DNA of 64,000 bases from Nitrosomonas sp. GTDB taxonomy: Bacteria; Pseudomonadota; Gammaproteobacteria; Burkholderiales; Nitrosomonadaceae. The position numbers were made by a program, and so were the translations under genes. The DNA lies in the NCBI RefSeq assembly GCF_019752095.1, contig NZ_JAIEMO010000025.1, positions 1 to 64,000 of the forward strand. Reading direction: 5' to 3'. Each line of letters opens with the position of its first letter. Within the stretch, counting starts at the first letter, position 1. This document shows, one piece after another, positions 46,160 through 56,231 of the stretch. The notes under the pieces were generated by a model, which saw only the letters and a list, made by a program, of their open reading frames with translations, ran no database searches and was not told the DNA's origin.

Positions 46160-48469
46160 ATGGGTAAAATTATGCTTGACGGTCATGCCATCCCCTTTAA
46201 ACTGGGCGACAACATTCTCCAGACTGCGCTGGAAGCAAATCTAGAAATCCCCCATTTCTGTTACCATGCTGCACTTGGTAGTCTCGGTGCCTGTCGTCTC
46301 TGTGCCGTGGAGATCACCCCTAAAGATTCCGGCAAAGCTCCAAGGGTTGCAATGGCCTGCCTCGAGCCCTCCGAAGACGGACTTAAAGTCTCCGTTTCTG
46401 CCATTGCAGCACAGCAGGTAAGGCAGCACGTGATCGAATTCTTGATGATCAATCATCCTCATGACTGCCCAATCTGTGACGAAGGTGGAGAATGTCACTT
46501 GCAGGATATGACTGTCGTCTGTGGTCCGCCCTATCGCCGCTACCGCGGCCGTAAACGCACCTTCCCGAATCAGGATTTAGGCCCCTTAATTCACCATGAG
46601 ATGAACCGCTGCATTACCTGCTATCGCTGCACCCGATTTTACCAGGACTATGCGCTAGGCAACGATCTCGGCGCAATGCGCCTGCGCAATGAAGTATATT
46701 TTGGGCGTTTTCAGGACGGTCCGCTGGAGAATCCCTTCGCCGGCAATTTAGTTGAGGTTTGCCCGACCGGGGTCTTTACTGATGCCATATTCCGGCAGCA
46801 CTTTGCCAGGGTCTGGGACTTGAAAACCGCACCTTCCATCTGTCCCCATTGCAGCGTCGGCTGCAATACCCTGCCTGGCGCAAGAGATGGCACACTGCGC
46901 CGCGTGCGCAATCGTGCTCATCCTGAACTCAATCGATGGTTTATCTGTGATCGTGGCCGTTACGGTCATCAATACAGCGAACACAGTGCCCGGCCGCTAG
47001 CACCGCGTGTTTCAGGTACAGATACGAGTTATCATGATGCGCTTAACGCCGCTGCTTCACAGATCAAATCGACTCAAGATTGCATCGGAGGACTCGGATC
47101 GACACGGGAGGATCTGGAAGGTAACGCAATGCTGCAGGCTTTACTGAACAACCTGGGCGGTATCTTTACTGCATTTAGTGATCCCAAACTAGAAACAGCA
47201 ACAATCGCAGCCGTCAGTTCACTTCAAAATATAGGTAACGCACCATCCCTTGCGGAAATAGAACAAATAGACGCAGCATTAATTATTGGCGATCTAACCG
47301 CTCATGCGCCTATGATCGATCTAGCCCTGCGCCAGGCTTACCGTAAAGGTGCCAAACTAGCGTTTCTGTACAGCAGTCCCACGCCACTGGCGCAATTCGC
47401 AACTACTGCAATAACCGTATCACCACAGGAAATGTGCACAGAACTATCGCGTTTATATCAACTGATAAATGCTCAATCTGCAGCCGAAGACATAACTGAT
47501 ACACCAATGACAGATATCGCAGCGTCTCTGATGGGAGCCCGGAAATCACTGCTGATTGGCGCTATCGAAACTATGACTTCCCAAGAGGTATCTACACTTT
47601 CGAAACTGGCCACTGCACTTGGATCGGACACCAAACTCGCATACGCATTTTCTGGAGCAAATGCTTATGGAGCCGCTCTACTCTCACCTACAGGCAGTGC
47701 TGTGGCTATGCTTGAAGCAGTTGAAGCTGGTCAGATCCGGATCCTGATTGTTGCTGGCAATGATCCACTCGGTGATTCACGTTTTGGCACGCGCTGGCGT
47801 GCCGCCTGCCGCAACCTTAGCGCTCTTATCGTTCTCGATTGTATTTTGACCGCTACTGCAAAAGCAGCAGATATTCTGTTTCCAGTAGCTGCCTGGACAG
47901 AGCGTGGCGGCACTTTCATCAATTATGAAGGCCGTGCTCAAGGCTTCGCGACTGTCTTTCACCGCCCAGAATACCTTCCCAACGTAGCTAGGGTAATTAC
48001 AGATCTGGCTCAGTATCTTGGTCACTCCTTACAAGCTGCTCCATCTGTGCTAGGTGATATCTTTTCTGACTTTCAAATACCCAAACCCGGCACAACGGGA
48101 TCACTGATAACCGCCCCCTCCTTGCCCATGCCTGCCACTGCATCCGCACATTCAATTCAAGAATCTTGCAATAGTACATGGCAAGCCGCTTTAGCGAGCT
48201 GGTATGGCGATGAAGCACTTGCCAGCTTTGCACCGGGCCTGATGGCACTCACACCTAAAACTGTCGCGATGATCGAACCGACCTCAGCCATTGATGCAGG
48301 CATCAAGAATGGTTCGAAAATAAAATTGCGTGGTTCTTCCGGCTCAATGGTTCTATCTGTGCGGTTTAATCAGGATGTGGCAACCGGTACAATTGCCATT
48401 GCACGCAACGTGCTCGTCCAATTGGGTGTCGGTCACGGCGATTCACTTGAACTGGAGCAGGTTCTATGA
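46160..48469 (+). CDS. nuoG: NADH-quinone oxidoreductase subunit G
   Basis: A 769-residue iron-sulfur subunit. An N-terminal ferredoxin domain carries a [2Fe-2S] cluster (HFCYHAALGSLGACRLCAVE), followed by HDCPICDEGGECHLQDM and RCITCYRCTRF for [4Fe-4S] clusters, and CPHCSVGC with a later FICDRGRYG, the four cysteines of the extra cluster N7. The remainder is a molybdopterin-oxidoreductase-like domain without cofactor. N7 is typical of the E. coli and Thermus types and absent from many others. It is shorter than E. coli NuoG (about 900) by loss in the C-terminal part. It overlaps nuoH by four bases. Confidence 0.95.
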   Translation: MGKIMLDGHAIPFKLGDNILQTALEANLEIPHFCYHAALGSLGACRLCAVEITPKDSGKAPRVAMACLEPSEDGLKVSVSAIAAQQVRQHVIEFLMINHPHDCPICDEGGECHLQDMTVVCGPPYRRYRGRKRTFPNQDLGPLIHHEMNRCITCYRCTRFYQDYALGNDLGAMRLRNEVYFGRFQDGPLENPFAGNLVEVCPTGVFTDAIFRQHFARVWDLKTAPSICPHCSVGCNTLPGARDGTLRRVRNRAHPELNRWFICDRGRYGHQYSEHSARPLAPRVSGTDTSYHDALNAAASQIKSTQDCIGGLGSTREDLEGNAMLQALLNNLGGIFTAFSDPKLETATIAAVSSLQNIGNAPSLAEIEQIDAALIIGDLTAHAPMIDLALRQAYRKGAKLAFLYSSPTPLAQFATTAITVSPQEMCTELSRLYQLINAQSAAEDITDTPMTDIAASLMGARKSLLIGAIETMTSQEVSTLSKLATALGSDTKLAYAFSGANAYGAALLSPTGSAVAMLEAVEAGQIRILIVAGNDPLGDSRFGTRWRAACRNLSALIVLDCILTATAKAADILFPVAAWTERGGTFINYEGRAQGFATVFHRPEYLPNVARVITDLAQYLGHSLQAAPSVLGDIFSDFQIPKPGTTGSLITAPSLPMPATASAHSIQESCNSTWQAALASWYGDEALASFAPGLMALTPKTVAMIEPTSAIDAGIKNGSKIKLRGSSGSMVLSVRFNQDVATGTIAIARNVLVQLGVGHGDSLELEQVL

Positions 48470-49428
48470 ATTTCACCCAATGGCTTCTCGCGTTTTCCGG
48501 CCTAGGATTAGTGCTGCTGGGACTGTTGTTTATTGCTGCTCTTATGGTATATGGCGAGCGCCGGATACTCGCCCTGCTGCAGGATCGCCTTGGTCCTAAT
48601 CGCGCCGGTCCTTTTGGCTTGTTACAACCCGTTGCTGACTTTCTCAAACTGTTGACCAAAGAACATTTCGTACCACCTTTTGCCGATCGAAACATCTATA
48701 TCATTGCTCCCATTATCGTGCCTTTCACCGCACTGCTTAGCTTTGTTGTCGTTCCAGTGAGCGATGATTGGTGGTTGGCGGATCTCAATATTGCACTGTT
48801 ATTTATACTGGCGCTCTCCTCGCTGCGAGTTTACGGCATCATGCTCGGCGGATGGGCATCCAACAGCAAGTATCCACTGTTCGGCGGCCTACGCTCCGCT
48901 GCACAGATGATCAGTTATGAACTGCCTATGAGTCTTGCTCTTATGGGTGTCGTTATATTAAGCGGTTCCTTCAGCCTGGTGGATATCGTCGCGGCCCAGG
49001 AATTACCATTTATTATTTTTCAACCCATTGGATTCATGATCTTTCTCGTATGCGGTATTGCCGAGACTAATCGTCTGCCATTCGATCTTCCCGAAGCAGA
49101 AAACGAGTTGGCATCCGGCTACAATACCGAATACGGTGACATCAAATTCGCTTTCTATTATCTGGGTGAGTATATCGGCGTACTGCTCATCGCGGCGTTG
49201 ATAGCGGTACTGTTTCTGGGTGGCTGGCATGGTCCCTGGCTACCTGGTGTCTTCTGGTTTATGCTAAAGACACTGGTATTAATTTTCCTATTTTTCTGGT
49301 TGCGCACTAGCCTGCCCCGACTGCGTTATGATCAACTCATGAATAGTGGCTGGAAACTGCTGTTGCCGGCAGCCTTGATTAATCTTCTGGGTACAGCTTT
49401 ATTAGGGCTGTTCTGGATGGAAGGTTAA
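48466..49428 (+). CDS. nuoH: NADH-quinone oxidoreductase subunit H
   Basis: A 320-residue membrane subunit with eight predicted helices that forms the entry of the quinone tunnel and the first proton half-channel. The family signatures [34 protein letters not shown] and [28 protein letters not shown] are present. The ATGA overlap with nuoG indicates coupling. nuoI follows after five bases. Confidence 0.96.
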   Translation: MNFTQWLLAFSGLGLVLLGLLFIAALMVYGERRILALLQDRLGPNRAGPFGLLQPVADFLKLLTKEHFVPPFADRNIYIIAPIIVPFTALLSFVVVPVSDDWWLADLNIALLFILALSSLRVYGIMLGGWASNSKYPLFGGLRSAAQMISYELPMSLALMGVVILSGSFSLVDIVAAQELPFIIFQPIGFMIFLVCGIAETNRLPFDLPEAENELASGYNTEYGDIKFAFYYLGEYIGVLLIAALIAVLFLGGWHGPWLPGVFWFMLKTLVLIFLFFWLRTSLPRLRYDQLMNSGWKLLLPAALINLLGTALLGLFWMEG

Positions 49429-49433
49429 TAATC

Positions 49434-49988
49434 ATGAATAAAAAACAGACAAACAATTACACATTAGCACTGATTAAAGGATTAGGCCGTTCACTATGGG
49501 CGGTTCTGCGCCATGCTTTCGTAAAACGTGAGACAGTATCTTATCCAGACATCAAGCGAACATTGCCTTCACGCTGGCGTGGACGCATTGTTCTGACACG
49601 TGACCCTGATGGTGAAGAGCGGTGTGTCGCCTGTTACTTATGCTCGGCTGTCTGTCCGGTAGATTGTATCCATCTGCAGGCTCGTCAAAATGGCGATGGC
49701 CGCCGTTACCCAGAAACCTTTTCTATCGATTTCAGCCGCTGTATTTTTTGCGGTTTTTGTGAAGAAGCCTGTCCAACACTGGCGATTCAGCTTACACCGG
49801 ATTTCGAAATGTGTGAGCGGCATCATGAAAGCCTAGTTTACGAGAAAAACCAATTGCTGATTGACGGTCAGGGAAAACATCCCGGCTATAATTTTTATCG
49901 GCATGCCGGTGTGGCGATACCCGGCAAAGCCATCGGCGAAGCTGAAGGTGACACGCCGCCTGTGGATCGTGATAATAATTTGCCCTGA
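49434..49988 (+). CDS. nuoI: NADH-quinone oxidoreductase subunit I
   Basis: A 184-residue subunit carrying the two [4Fe-4S] clusters N6a and N6b. Both ligand sets are complete: [16 protein letters not shown] and [16 protein letters not shown], in an 8Fe ferredoxin domain at about 60-125. The N-terminus is basic with an amphipathic helix that contacts the membrane. It is the last gene before the only sizeable gap (106 bases) in the operon. Confidence 0.95.
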   Translation: MNKKQTNNYTLALIKGLGRSLWAVLRHAFVKRETVSYPDIKRTLPSRWRGRIVLTRDPDGEERCVACYLCSAVCPVDCIHLQARQNGDGRRYPETFSIDFSRCIFCGFCEEACPTLAIQLTPDFEMCERHHESLVYEKNQLLIDGQGKHPGYNFYRHAGVAIPGKAIGEAEGDTPPVDRDNNLP

Positions 49989-50094
49989 CAAAAGAATAAT
50001 TGACCTATTGGCCAAGCAGCACAGCAATTGACCACGAATAGAACGGAATAAGTAAAAATCATGACAACAACCATTAATTTAATGAATAAAGCTT

Positions 50095-50586
50095 ATGTAT
50101 GAAGTTATTTTCTATCTCACTGCCGCCATCGCGGTGCTTGCTGCCGCTGCGATATTGAAAGTGACCCACCCGGTGCATGCCGCGCTTTACCTCGTCATCT
50201 CATTGCTGGCATTGGCACTGATATTTTTTCTCCTCGGCGCACCACTACTGGCGGCACTGCAAGTCATGATTTACGCCGGTGCAATCATGGTTCTGTTTCT
50301 TTTTCTGATTATGGTAATGAACCTGCGATCCGAACGAAATCAGTCACTTCCTCTGCCCTCTGGCTGGAAAGGGCCTGCATTCCTGGCGCTGATTCTGTGG
50401 CTGGAGCTCCTGCTATTACTCAACAGATATCCGGCAGAAGAAACAAATGAAAATACGGCAATTGAACCTAAAGCAGTAGGGCATGCACTGTTCGGACCAT
50501 ATCTTGTGTTGGTAGAAGCCGCTGCAGTTTTACTACTGGCAGCACTTATTGCCGCTCTTTATCTTAGCCGCAAAGGACGCTCATGA
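50095..50586 (+). CDS. nuoJ: NADH-quinone oxidoreductase subunit J
   Basis: A 163-residue membrane subunit with about five helices, including the pi-bulge helix region (PLLAALQVMIYAGAIMVLFLFLIMVMNL) typical of NuoJ. ATG at 50095 lacks a strong Shine-Dalgarno. A 13-codon open frame from ATG 50061 ends with a TGA at 50100-50102 that overlaps this start, which could couple translation across the gap. nuoK overlaps its end by four bases. Confidence 0.94.
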   Translation: MYEVIFYLTAAIAVLAAAAILKVTHPVHAALYLVISLLALALIFFLLGAPLLAALQVMIYAGAIMVLFLFLIMVMNLRSERNQSLPLPSGWKGPAFLALILWLELLLLLNRYPAEETNENTAIEPKAVGHALFGPYLVLVEAAAVLLLAALIAALYLSRKGRS

Positions 50587-50906
50587 TTCCTTTAACTCAT
50601 AGTCTTATTATTGCAGCGCTATTGTTCACCCTGGGGCTCTTGATCATACTGCTACGACGCGAGCTGCTCTTCATATTGATGGGATTGGAGGTCATGTTCA
50701 ACGGAGCGGCTTTGACAGCCATAGCGGCCGGTCAATACTGGAATAATGCTGATGGTCAGGTACTGACCATCTTCCTGATGGTAGTAACTGCTGCTGAGTT
50801 GGCCGTAGCGCTGATTCTGGTATGGCTGGCCTATGAACACTTCAAGGTAACACAAGTAAATATGCTCACCCAACTCAAGGATGATACTCGAGGTGAACCG
50901 CCATGA
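50583..50906 (+). CDS. nuoK: NADH-quinone oxidoreductase subunit K
   Basis: A 107-residue subunit with three helices. The conserved glutamates lie in LLFILMGLEVMFNGAALTAIA and in the second helix around VVTAAELAVALILV; both are part of the central proton path. Four-base overlaps with nuoJ and nuoL on either side indicate tight coupling. Confidence 0.95.
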   Translation: MIPLTHSLIIAALLFTLGLLIILLRRELLFILMGLEVMFNGAALTAIAAGQYWNNADGQVLTIFLMVVTAAELAVALILVWLAYEHFKVTQVNMLTQLKDDTRGEPP

Positions 50907-52840
50907 GTCAGCTTCTGTGGTTGATTCCTGGCGCACCCATGTTGAGCGCACTGATCATTGCCTTGTTGGGAGGGCTACTGCAACGTAGACATCTCGCTAT
51001 CTTGGCGACTTGTGCTGCGGCCATTGCTTTTCTAGTCGTGCTGCTGACATGGCTGGCCGGTGCCGCTACCAGCCAGCCATTACAACAAACGCTTTACACC
51101 TGGATAGCGGTGGGCAACTGGAATCCAACGATAGGATTTACCCTGGATCGTCTTGCTCTGGTAATGGTGAGCGTAGTAAGCGGCATCGGTTTACTGATTC
51201 ATATTTACTCGATAACTTTCATGGCCGAAGACAACGATCAACGCCGCTACTATTTTTTCCTCAACTTGTTTCTCGCAGGTATGCTCATTCTAGTACTTGC
51301 TGATAATCTGCTGCTTCTCTATCTGGGATGGGAACTGGTCGGACTCTGTTCTTTTGCCCTGATCGGCTTTTGGTATCGTGAACCAATGCGGGCCAGCGCA
51401 GGACGCAAAGCATTCGTCACCACTCGTATTGGCGACATGTCACTGGCACTCGGTATCTTTCTTTTGTACAGCCAGTTTAACGATCTGTCACTGTCATATC
51501 TGCTTGCAAATGCCACTGCGCAGTGGGAAACGGGTTCACAGCTGGCCACACTAACAGCGCTCCTGATACTTGGCGGAGCTATCGGTAAATCGGCGCAGTT
51601 ACCACTCCAGGTCTGGTTACCGGACGCCATGGCTGGCCCCAGTCCGGTCTCTGCATTGATTCACGCCGCCACCATGGTCACAGCCGGAGTCTATTTAATC
51701 GCCCGCACTTATCCTTTGTTCGAACTGGCACCTCATGTTCAGTGGTCGGTGGCAGCCATTGGTACGTTAACGATTGTCTATGGAGCCAGCGCTGCTCTGG
51801 CGCAAAACGATTTCAAACGCGTATTGGCATACTCCACTATCAGTCAGGTCGGTTATATGTTTCTAGCGCTGGGTTGTGGCGCTTATGCGCTGGCACTGTT
51901 CCATCTGGTTACGCATGCCTTTTTTAAATCCTTGTTGTTCCTGGCAGCGGGAACAGTAATCCACTTTAGCGGAAATGAACACAATATTCATAATCTGGGC
52001 AGACTTGACAATCACTCACCTCTGGTTCGATGGACTTTTCTGATCGGCGCTGCTTCGTTAGCAGGATTCCCCTTAATTACCGCTGGATTTTATAGTAAAG
52101 AGGCCATTCTTACCGCTACGTGGTCGGCACCTGCAGGCCCTTTATTATGGGCTTTTGCAGCTTTCGGTGTACTGTTGACTGCAGTTTATATCTTTCGTGT
52201 TTATTTTATTGTTTTTCAGGGTTCTCGATCCAACGCTTCAACACCATCAGCTCCCGGTTCAATGACATGGCCATTGCTTATCTTAGCCTTGCTCAGCCTT
52301 ATTGGCGGATTTGTTGAGTTTCCAGTAGGTTGGCTGGCTCCTCACCAGTGGAGCGTATGGTTGGAAGATGAATTCAGGTTAACAGTGCATCCTCCGCTTG
52401 AGATTGCTTACAGCCTGCAATTCATCACCAGTCTGTTGACATTAATCGGTATCGGACTGGCCCTTGTGCTAGTGCGCCGTGAACAGGCAGGCCATTACCT
52501 GACCAAAATAATTTTTTTACGTACCGGATGGGGTTTCGATGCTCTTTACCAAACCATGTTGATACAACCGTATTTCAGCCTGGCTCGCTTATTAAAGGCC
52601 ACAGATGCGCTTTTAATTGAGGGAATACTGCATAAAATGACACATGCATGCCTGCTCCTTGCCTCCGCCTGCCGCAGAGGTGTAGAGCACGGTGTGCTGG
52701 ATAAGAGTATCGCTGGCTTGTTAGCAGGATTTCGATTCGGATATGCACGACTCAGCGCCACACAAAATGGCTTGTTAAGTCGCTATGCTCTGATGATCAG
52801 CATGGGAGCCGTCTTTTTGTTAAGCTATTGGTTATGGTGA
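50903..52840 (+). CDS. nuoL: NADH-quinone oxidoreductase subunit L
   Basis: A 645-residue antiporter-like proton-pumping subunit. The N-terminal domain signatures (LGWELVGLCSFALIGFWY with the key Glu, and the lysine in GKSAQLPLQVWLPDAMAGPSPVSALIHAATMVTAG) are present, as is the discontinuous-helix stretch KRVLAYSTISQVGYMFLALG. The long C-terminal lateral helix expected in NuoL occupies the last about 100 residues. ATG at 50903 overlaps nuoK. nuoM begins seven bases after its stop. Confidence 0.96.
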   Translation: MSQLLWLIPGAPMLSALIIALLGGLLQRRHLAILATCAAAIAFLVVLLTWLAGAATSQPLQQTLYTWIAVGNWNPTIGFTLDRLALVMVSVVSGIGLLIHIYSITFMAEDNDQRRYYFFLNLFLAGMLILVLADNLLLLYLGWELVGLCSFALIGFWYREPMRASAGRKAFVTTRIGDMSLALGIFLLYSQFNDLSLSYLLANATAQWETGSQLATLTALLILGGAIGKSAQLPLQVWLPDAMAGPSPVSALIHAATMVTAGVYLIARTYPLFELAPHVQWSVAAIGTLTIVYGASAALAQNDFKRVLAYSTISQVGYMFLALGCGAYALALFHLVTHAFFKSLLFLAAGTVIHFSGNEHNIHNLGRLDNHSPLVRWTFLIGAASLAGFPLITAGFYSKEAILTATWSAPAGPLLWAFAAFGVLLTAVYIFRVYFIVFQGSRSNASTPSAPGSMTWPLLILALLSLIGGFVEFPVGWLAPHQWSVWLEDEFRLTVHPPLEIAYSLQFITSLLTLIGIGLALVLVRREQAGHYLTKIIFLRTGWGFDALYQTMLIQPYFSLARLLKATDALLIEGILHKMTHACLLLASACRRGVEHGVLDKSIAGLLAGFRFGYARLSATQNGLLSRYALMISMGAVFLLSYWLW

Positions 52841-52847
52841 GAATACT

Positions 52848-54356
52848 ATGTACTGGATAAGCGTTCTAATATTTCTGCCTTTGTCAGGAGCGCTCATAAT
52901 TGCGTTGACAAGCCGCTTTTCTGTAAACTGTGTTCGCTGGCTAGCACTGGCCATTACGGTCGGCGAGCTATTGATTGCATTGAGTCTTTGGTGGAGCGCA
53001 AGCCCTGATTCAAATGGCTACCTGTACCTAGTCCAGGCTCCCTGGATTCCGATAATGGGTATTCAGTTTCTGCTGGGCATGGATGGCCTCAGCCTGTTGC
53101 TGGTACTTCTGACCGCACTACTTGTTCCGATAGCTATACTTGTGTCATGGAACTCAATTCGCCACAACTGGCCTGCTTACGCCGCACTACTACTTGCAAC
53201 CCAAGCCGGCATCATGGGCGTCTTTCTGGCATTGGATCTAATATTGTTCTACGTATTCTGGGAGCTCATGCTGGTGCCGATGTATTTTCTAATCGCATTA
53301 TGGGGCCATGAACGGCGGCTCTACGCCGCCTACAAATTCTTTCTTTTTACAGTTACCGGCTCTCTATTAATGCTGGTGGCTATTCTGGGATTGTATTTTA
53401 TTCACGGCGAACAAACCGGCGTTTACACATTCAGCTACTTTGATCTACTGCACACCAATCTGTCTGACGGTATCGGAATGTGGCTTATGCTCGGGTTTTT
53501 CGTAGCATTCGCTGTTAAAATTCCACTCTTCCCGATCCACAGTTGGTTACCTGACGCCCATACAGAAGCTCCGACAGCAGGCAGTATCATTCTTGCTGGC
53601 CTATTACTGAAAACAGGTGCCTATGGCCTGCTACGTTTCTGCTTGCCGCTTTTCCCCGAAGCCTCCGTAGATTTTGCACCATTTGCTATGGCTTTGGGTG
53701 TTATCGGTATTCTCTACGGTGCCCTACTGGCTCTGGTACAAGAAGATATGAAACGCCTGATTGCCTACTCCTCTATCAGCCACCTCGGCTTTGTCGTTTT
53801 TGGAATTTATGCCTGGAATCAGGAGGGCTTGCACGGCGCAATGCTTCTGATGCTTGCTCACGGCGTGACAACAAGCGCAATGTTTGCCATTGTCGGCATG
53901 CTGGAAGAACGCGTCGGTACCCGCTTGTTGCCCCGCATGGGCGGCCTGCTGTCACCCATGCCACGCTTGGGCGCCATGCTGTTGCTTTTCACACTCTCAG
54001 CCATGGGCATGCCGGGATTAGCCAATTTCGTCGGTGAATTTCTGGTTCTTGCTGGTGTATACCAGGTCTCAATCGGGCTTGCCATAGCGGGTGTCATAGG
54101 CATTGTTGCAAGCGCTATTTATCTGCTATGGATGTACCAGCGCGCCATGTTGGGCGAAATAAGTAGCGACCACGCATGGAACGACCTTGATCACCGCGAA
54201 ATGCTGATACTTGGGTTACTGGCAATCACTGTGCTTTGGCTCGGACTGTACCCGGCTCCTTTCCTGGATTATTTGCAAGCTCCGGCAAGCGTTATTATCG
54301 AATCGAATACTGCAACATTGGCAGGAACAGAAGATGCATTCCGCAGACCTGATTAG
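52848..54356 (+). CDS. nuoM: NADH-quinone oxidoreductase subunit M
   Basis: A 502-residue antiporter-like proton-pumping subunit with about 14 helices. FYVFWELMLVPMYFLIALWG contains the conserved Glu; KIPLFPIHSWLPDAHTEAPTAGSIILAGLLLKTGAYGLLRF contains the conserved Lys and is diagnostic for NuoM, as is KRLIAYSSISHLGFVVFGI. Its end overlaps the nuoN start by 23 bases. Confidence 0.96.
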   Translation: MYWISVLIFLPLSGALIIALTSRFSVNCVRWLALAITVGELLIALSLWWSASPDSNGYLYLVQAPWIPIMGIQFLLGMDGLSLLLVLLTALLVPIAILVSWNSIRHNWPAYAALLLATQAGIMGVFLALDLILFYVFWELMLVPMYFLIALWGHERRLYAAYKFFLFTVTGSLLMLVAILGLYFIHGEQTGVYTFSYFDLLHTNLSDGIGMWLMLGFFVAFAVKIPLFPIHSWLPDAHTEAPTAGSIILAGLLLKTGAYGLLRFCLPLFPEASVDFAPFAMALGVIGILYGALLALVQEDMKRLIAYSSISHLGFVVFGIYAWNQEGLHGAMLLMLAHGVTTSAMFAIVGMLEERVGTRLLPRMGGLLSPMPRLGAMLLLFTLSAMGMPGLANFVGEFLVLAGVYQVSIGLAIAGVIGIVASAIYLLWMYQRAMLGEISSDHAWNDLDHREMLILGLLAITVLWLGLYPAPFLDYLQAPASVIIESNTATLAGTEDAFRRPD

Positions 54357-55737
54357 CCTAGCGCCTTTCATTGTACTCATATTGGGTGGACTGACAGTAC
54401 TGGCTCTAGGCATCTGGCCGCAGCATGTCTCTACGCGGACCTTAGCGACGGTTTCGGCACTGTTTCTATTGCTCGGGGCTGCGACTACTATGCTCTGGGA
54501 AACACCTCAGACAGTAAGCGGCATGCTTATCATTGACAATTTAGGGAGATTGTTTGCTCAGTTTTTTATGTTAGGTGCTGTAGCCATCATAATTCTATCT
54601 TTTAACTATGCGCCCACCAAGAATGAAGTGCGAGAAGAGTATTTGAGCCTGATCGTATTTGCAACCTTGGGAATGACTTTGCTCGTGACCTCGCATAACC
54701 TTGTTACGGCATTTGTTGGACTCGAAATTCTGGCCGTACCACTTTTCGCACTTATTGCCTGGAAACCACAGCGAAGTGGCGCAATTGAGGGTAGCGTGAA
54801 ATATGCCATACTCGCTGGTTTTGCAGCTGCTTTTTTTCTATACGGAATCACTCTAGCTTATGCCAGTACCGGCACACTGAATCTGGCAGCACTGGGTTCT
54901 ATAACTATCGACAATTCTTTACTGATAGTCGCTGTAACCTTGATCCTGGTTGGCGTTGGATTCAAACTCGCGCTGGTTCCTTTTCATATGTGGGCGCCTG
55001 ACATTTATCAGGCTGCGCCCGCTCCGATAACAGCACTATTCGCTAGCATTGCAAAGGTGGCAGTATTAGTGTTTTTGATCCGGTTATTATGTCTGCAACT
55101 ACAACATATATGGGAAGCTTTGCTACCATTATTAGGGATTCTTGCCGTAGTCACTATGATAGCTGGTAATTTATTAGCACTGCATCAGCAGAATTTGAAA
55201 AGATTACTAGCCTATTCGTCCATCGCCCATCTCGGCTATATTCTGGTTGCGCTGGCAGCAGGGAATTCCCTGGGACGTGACGCTGCTATTTACTATGCTT
55301 TGACCTATGCACTGATGAATCTGGGTATTTTTGCTGTTGTAGCTGCCTTTTCTCACCCCAACCAGGATCGCCAGAATCTGGAAGAATATCGTGGATTTGG
55401 ACGACGATTTCCTGCACTGGGTATAGCCATAGGGATATGTTTCCTGGCTCTTGCAGGCCTTCCTCCAACCGCAGGATTTGTTGCCAAACTGCTCGCGTTT
55501 GGTGCCGCCATCGAGGCCGGTCATATGGCACTTGCGATCATAGCGGTGATTAACACGGCACTCGCTTTTTATTATTACTTACGCATCTTAATTGTATTTT
55601 ATGGAGAAGAATCTACAAGAGAGAATGTCATGTATCTCTCACAGGGAACACTATCCATCGTGACTATTACCAGTTTACTTATCATCGGATTGGGTGTTTT
55701 CCCCGAGTGGATATTGGATTTTATTAAAACTCTTTGA
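54334..55737 (+). CDS. nuoN: NADH-quinone oxidoreductase subunit N
   Basis: A 467-residue third antiporter-like subunit. VGLEILAVPLFALIAW has the conserved Glu; GFKLALVPFHMWAPDIYQAAPAPITALFASIAKVA has the conserved Lys and is the NuoN signature. The open frame reaches back to 54211 inside nuoM, but AGGAAC about six bases before the ATG at 54334, and the normal first helix beginning MHSADLISLAPFIVL, fix the start. It is the last gene of the operon; a minus-strand gene ends 16 bases later. Confidence 0.95.
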   Translation: MHSADLISLAPFIVLILGGLTVLALGIWPQHVSTRTLATVSALFLLLGAATTMLWETPQTVSGMLIIDNLGRLFAQFFMLGAVAIIILSFNYAPTKNEVREEYLSLIVFATLGMTLLVTSHNLVTAFVGLEILAVPLFALIAWKPQRSGAIEGSVKYAILAGFAAAFFLYGITLAYASTGTLNLAALGSITIDNSLLIVAVTLILVGVGFKLALVPFHMWAPDIYQAAPAPITALFASIAKVAVLVFLIRLLCLQLQHIWEALLPLLGILAVVTMIAGNLLALHQQNLKRLLAYSSIAHLGYILVALAAGNSLGRDAAIYYALTYALMNLGIFAVVAAFSHPNQDRQNLEEYRGFGRRFPALGIAIGICFLALAGLPPTAGFVAKLLAFGAAIEAGHMALAIIAVINTALAFYYYLRILIVFYGEESTRENVMYLSQGTLSIVTITSLLIIGLGVFPEWILDFIKTL

Positions 55738-55753
55738 TTGAGTTGTGCTTCGA

Positions 55754-56131
55754 TTATTTCTGCCACAGTAAATTAATCGACAAAACAATCACCATAAAAC
55801 AAATAATCCAAAAAACAATAGGAGCCGCGCCTCCCTTGAATTTAAGGCCACCTATTTCAAATTCTATTGGTCCTGTCGATATTCGCAAAATCAGTGTGAC
55901 AAAAAGTGAACCCAGACCAGCCATAGGTAATCCGATTAATACCGGGAATTGCTCTTTAACCATATTTTTCCAGTAATCACCAGGTGTATTATGGAAATTG
56001 GTTAGCTTATACAACATGAGTGTCCCGAAACAGGTCAGGATAATTACCACAACCCAGCTTATAAAGATTCGCAAGCGTACATTGTGTGATTCATCCGTCG
56101 TAACTTCTAAGTTTTTTTGTTCTTCACTCAT
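55754..56131 (-). CDS. Small membrane protein of unknown function
   Basis: A 125-residue protein with an acidic N-terminus (MSEEQKNLEVTTDESHN), a transmembrane helix at about 22-42 (FISWVVVIILTCFGTLML), a second hydrophobic stretch at about 63-83 (VLIGLPMAGLGSLFVTLIL) and a third at about 104-121 (IVFWIICFMVIVLSINLLW). Between the last two is GPIEFEIGGLKFKGGAAP, a short beta hairpin I have seen in small membrane proteins of unknown role. ATG at 56131. It converges on nuoN with no terminator in the 16-base gap. No function can be assigned. Confidence 0.7.
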   Translation of the reverse strand: MSEEQKNLEVTTDESHNVRLRIFISWVVVIILTCFGTLMLYKLTNFHNTPGDYWKNMVKEQFPVLIGLPMAGLGSLFVTLILRISTGPIEFEIGGLKFKGGAAPIVFWIICFMVIVLSINLLWQK

Positions 56132-56231
56132 ATATTTATCTCGGCTTTATCATTCTTAAACAAAACGTTATTTTAAGTCAATGTAGCGAAGTTCATGATC
56201 TGATTTTATCGAATACAAGTTCTCAATAATA

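Noticed and set aside
49998-50033. Two copies of AATTGACC between nuoI and nuoJ
   Set aside because: Eight-base repeats are not significant, and no -10 element at proper spacing follows either copy.
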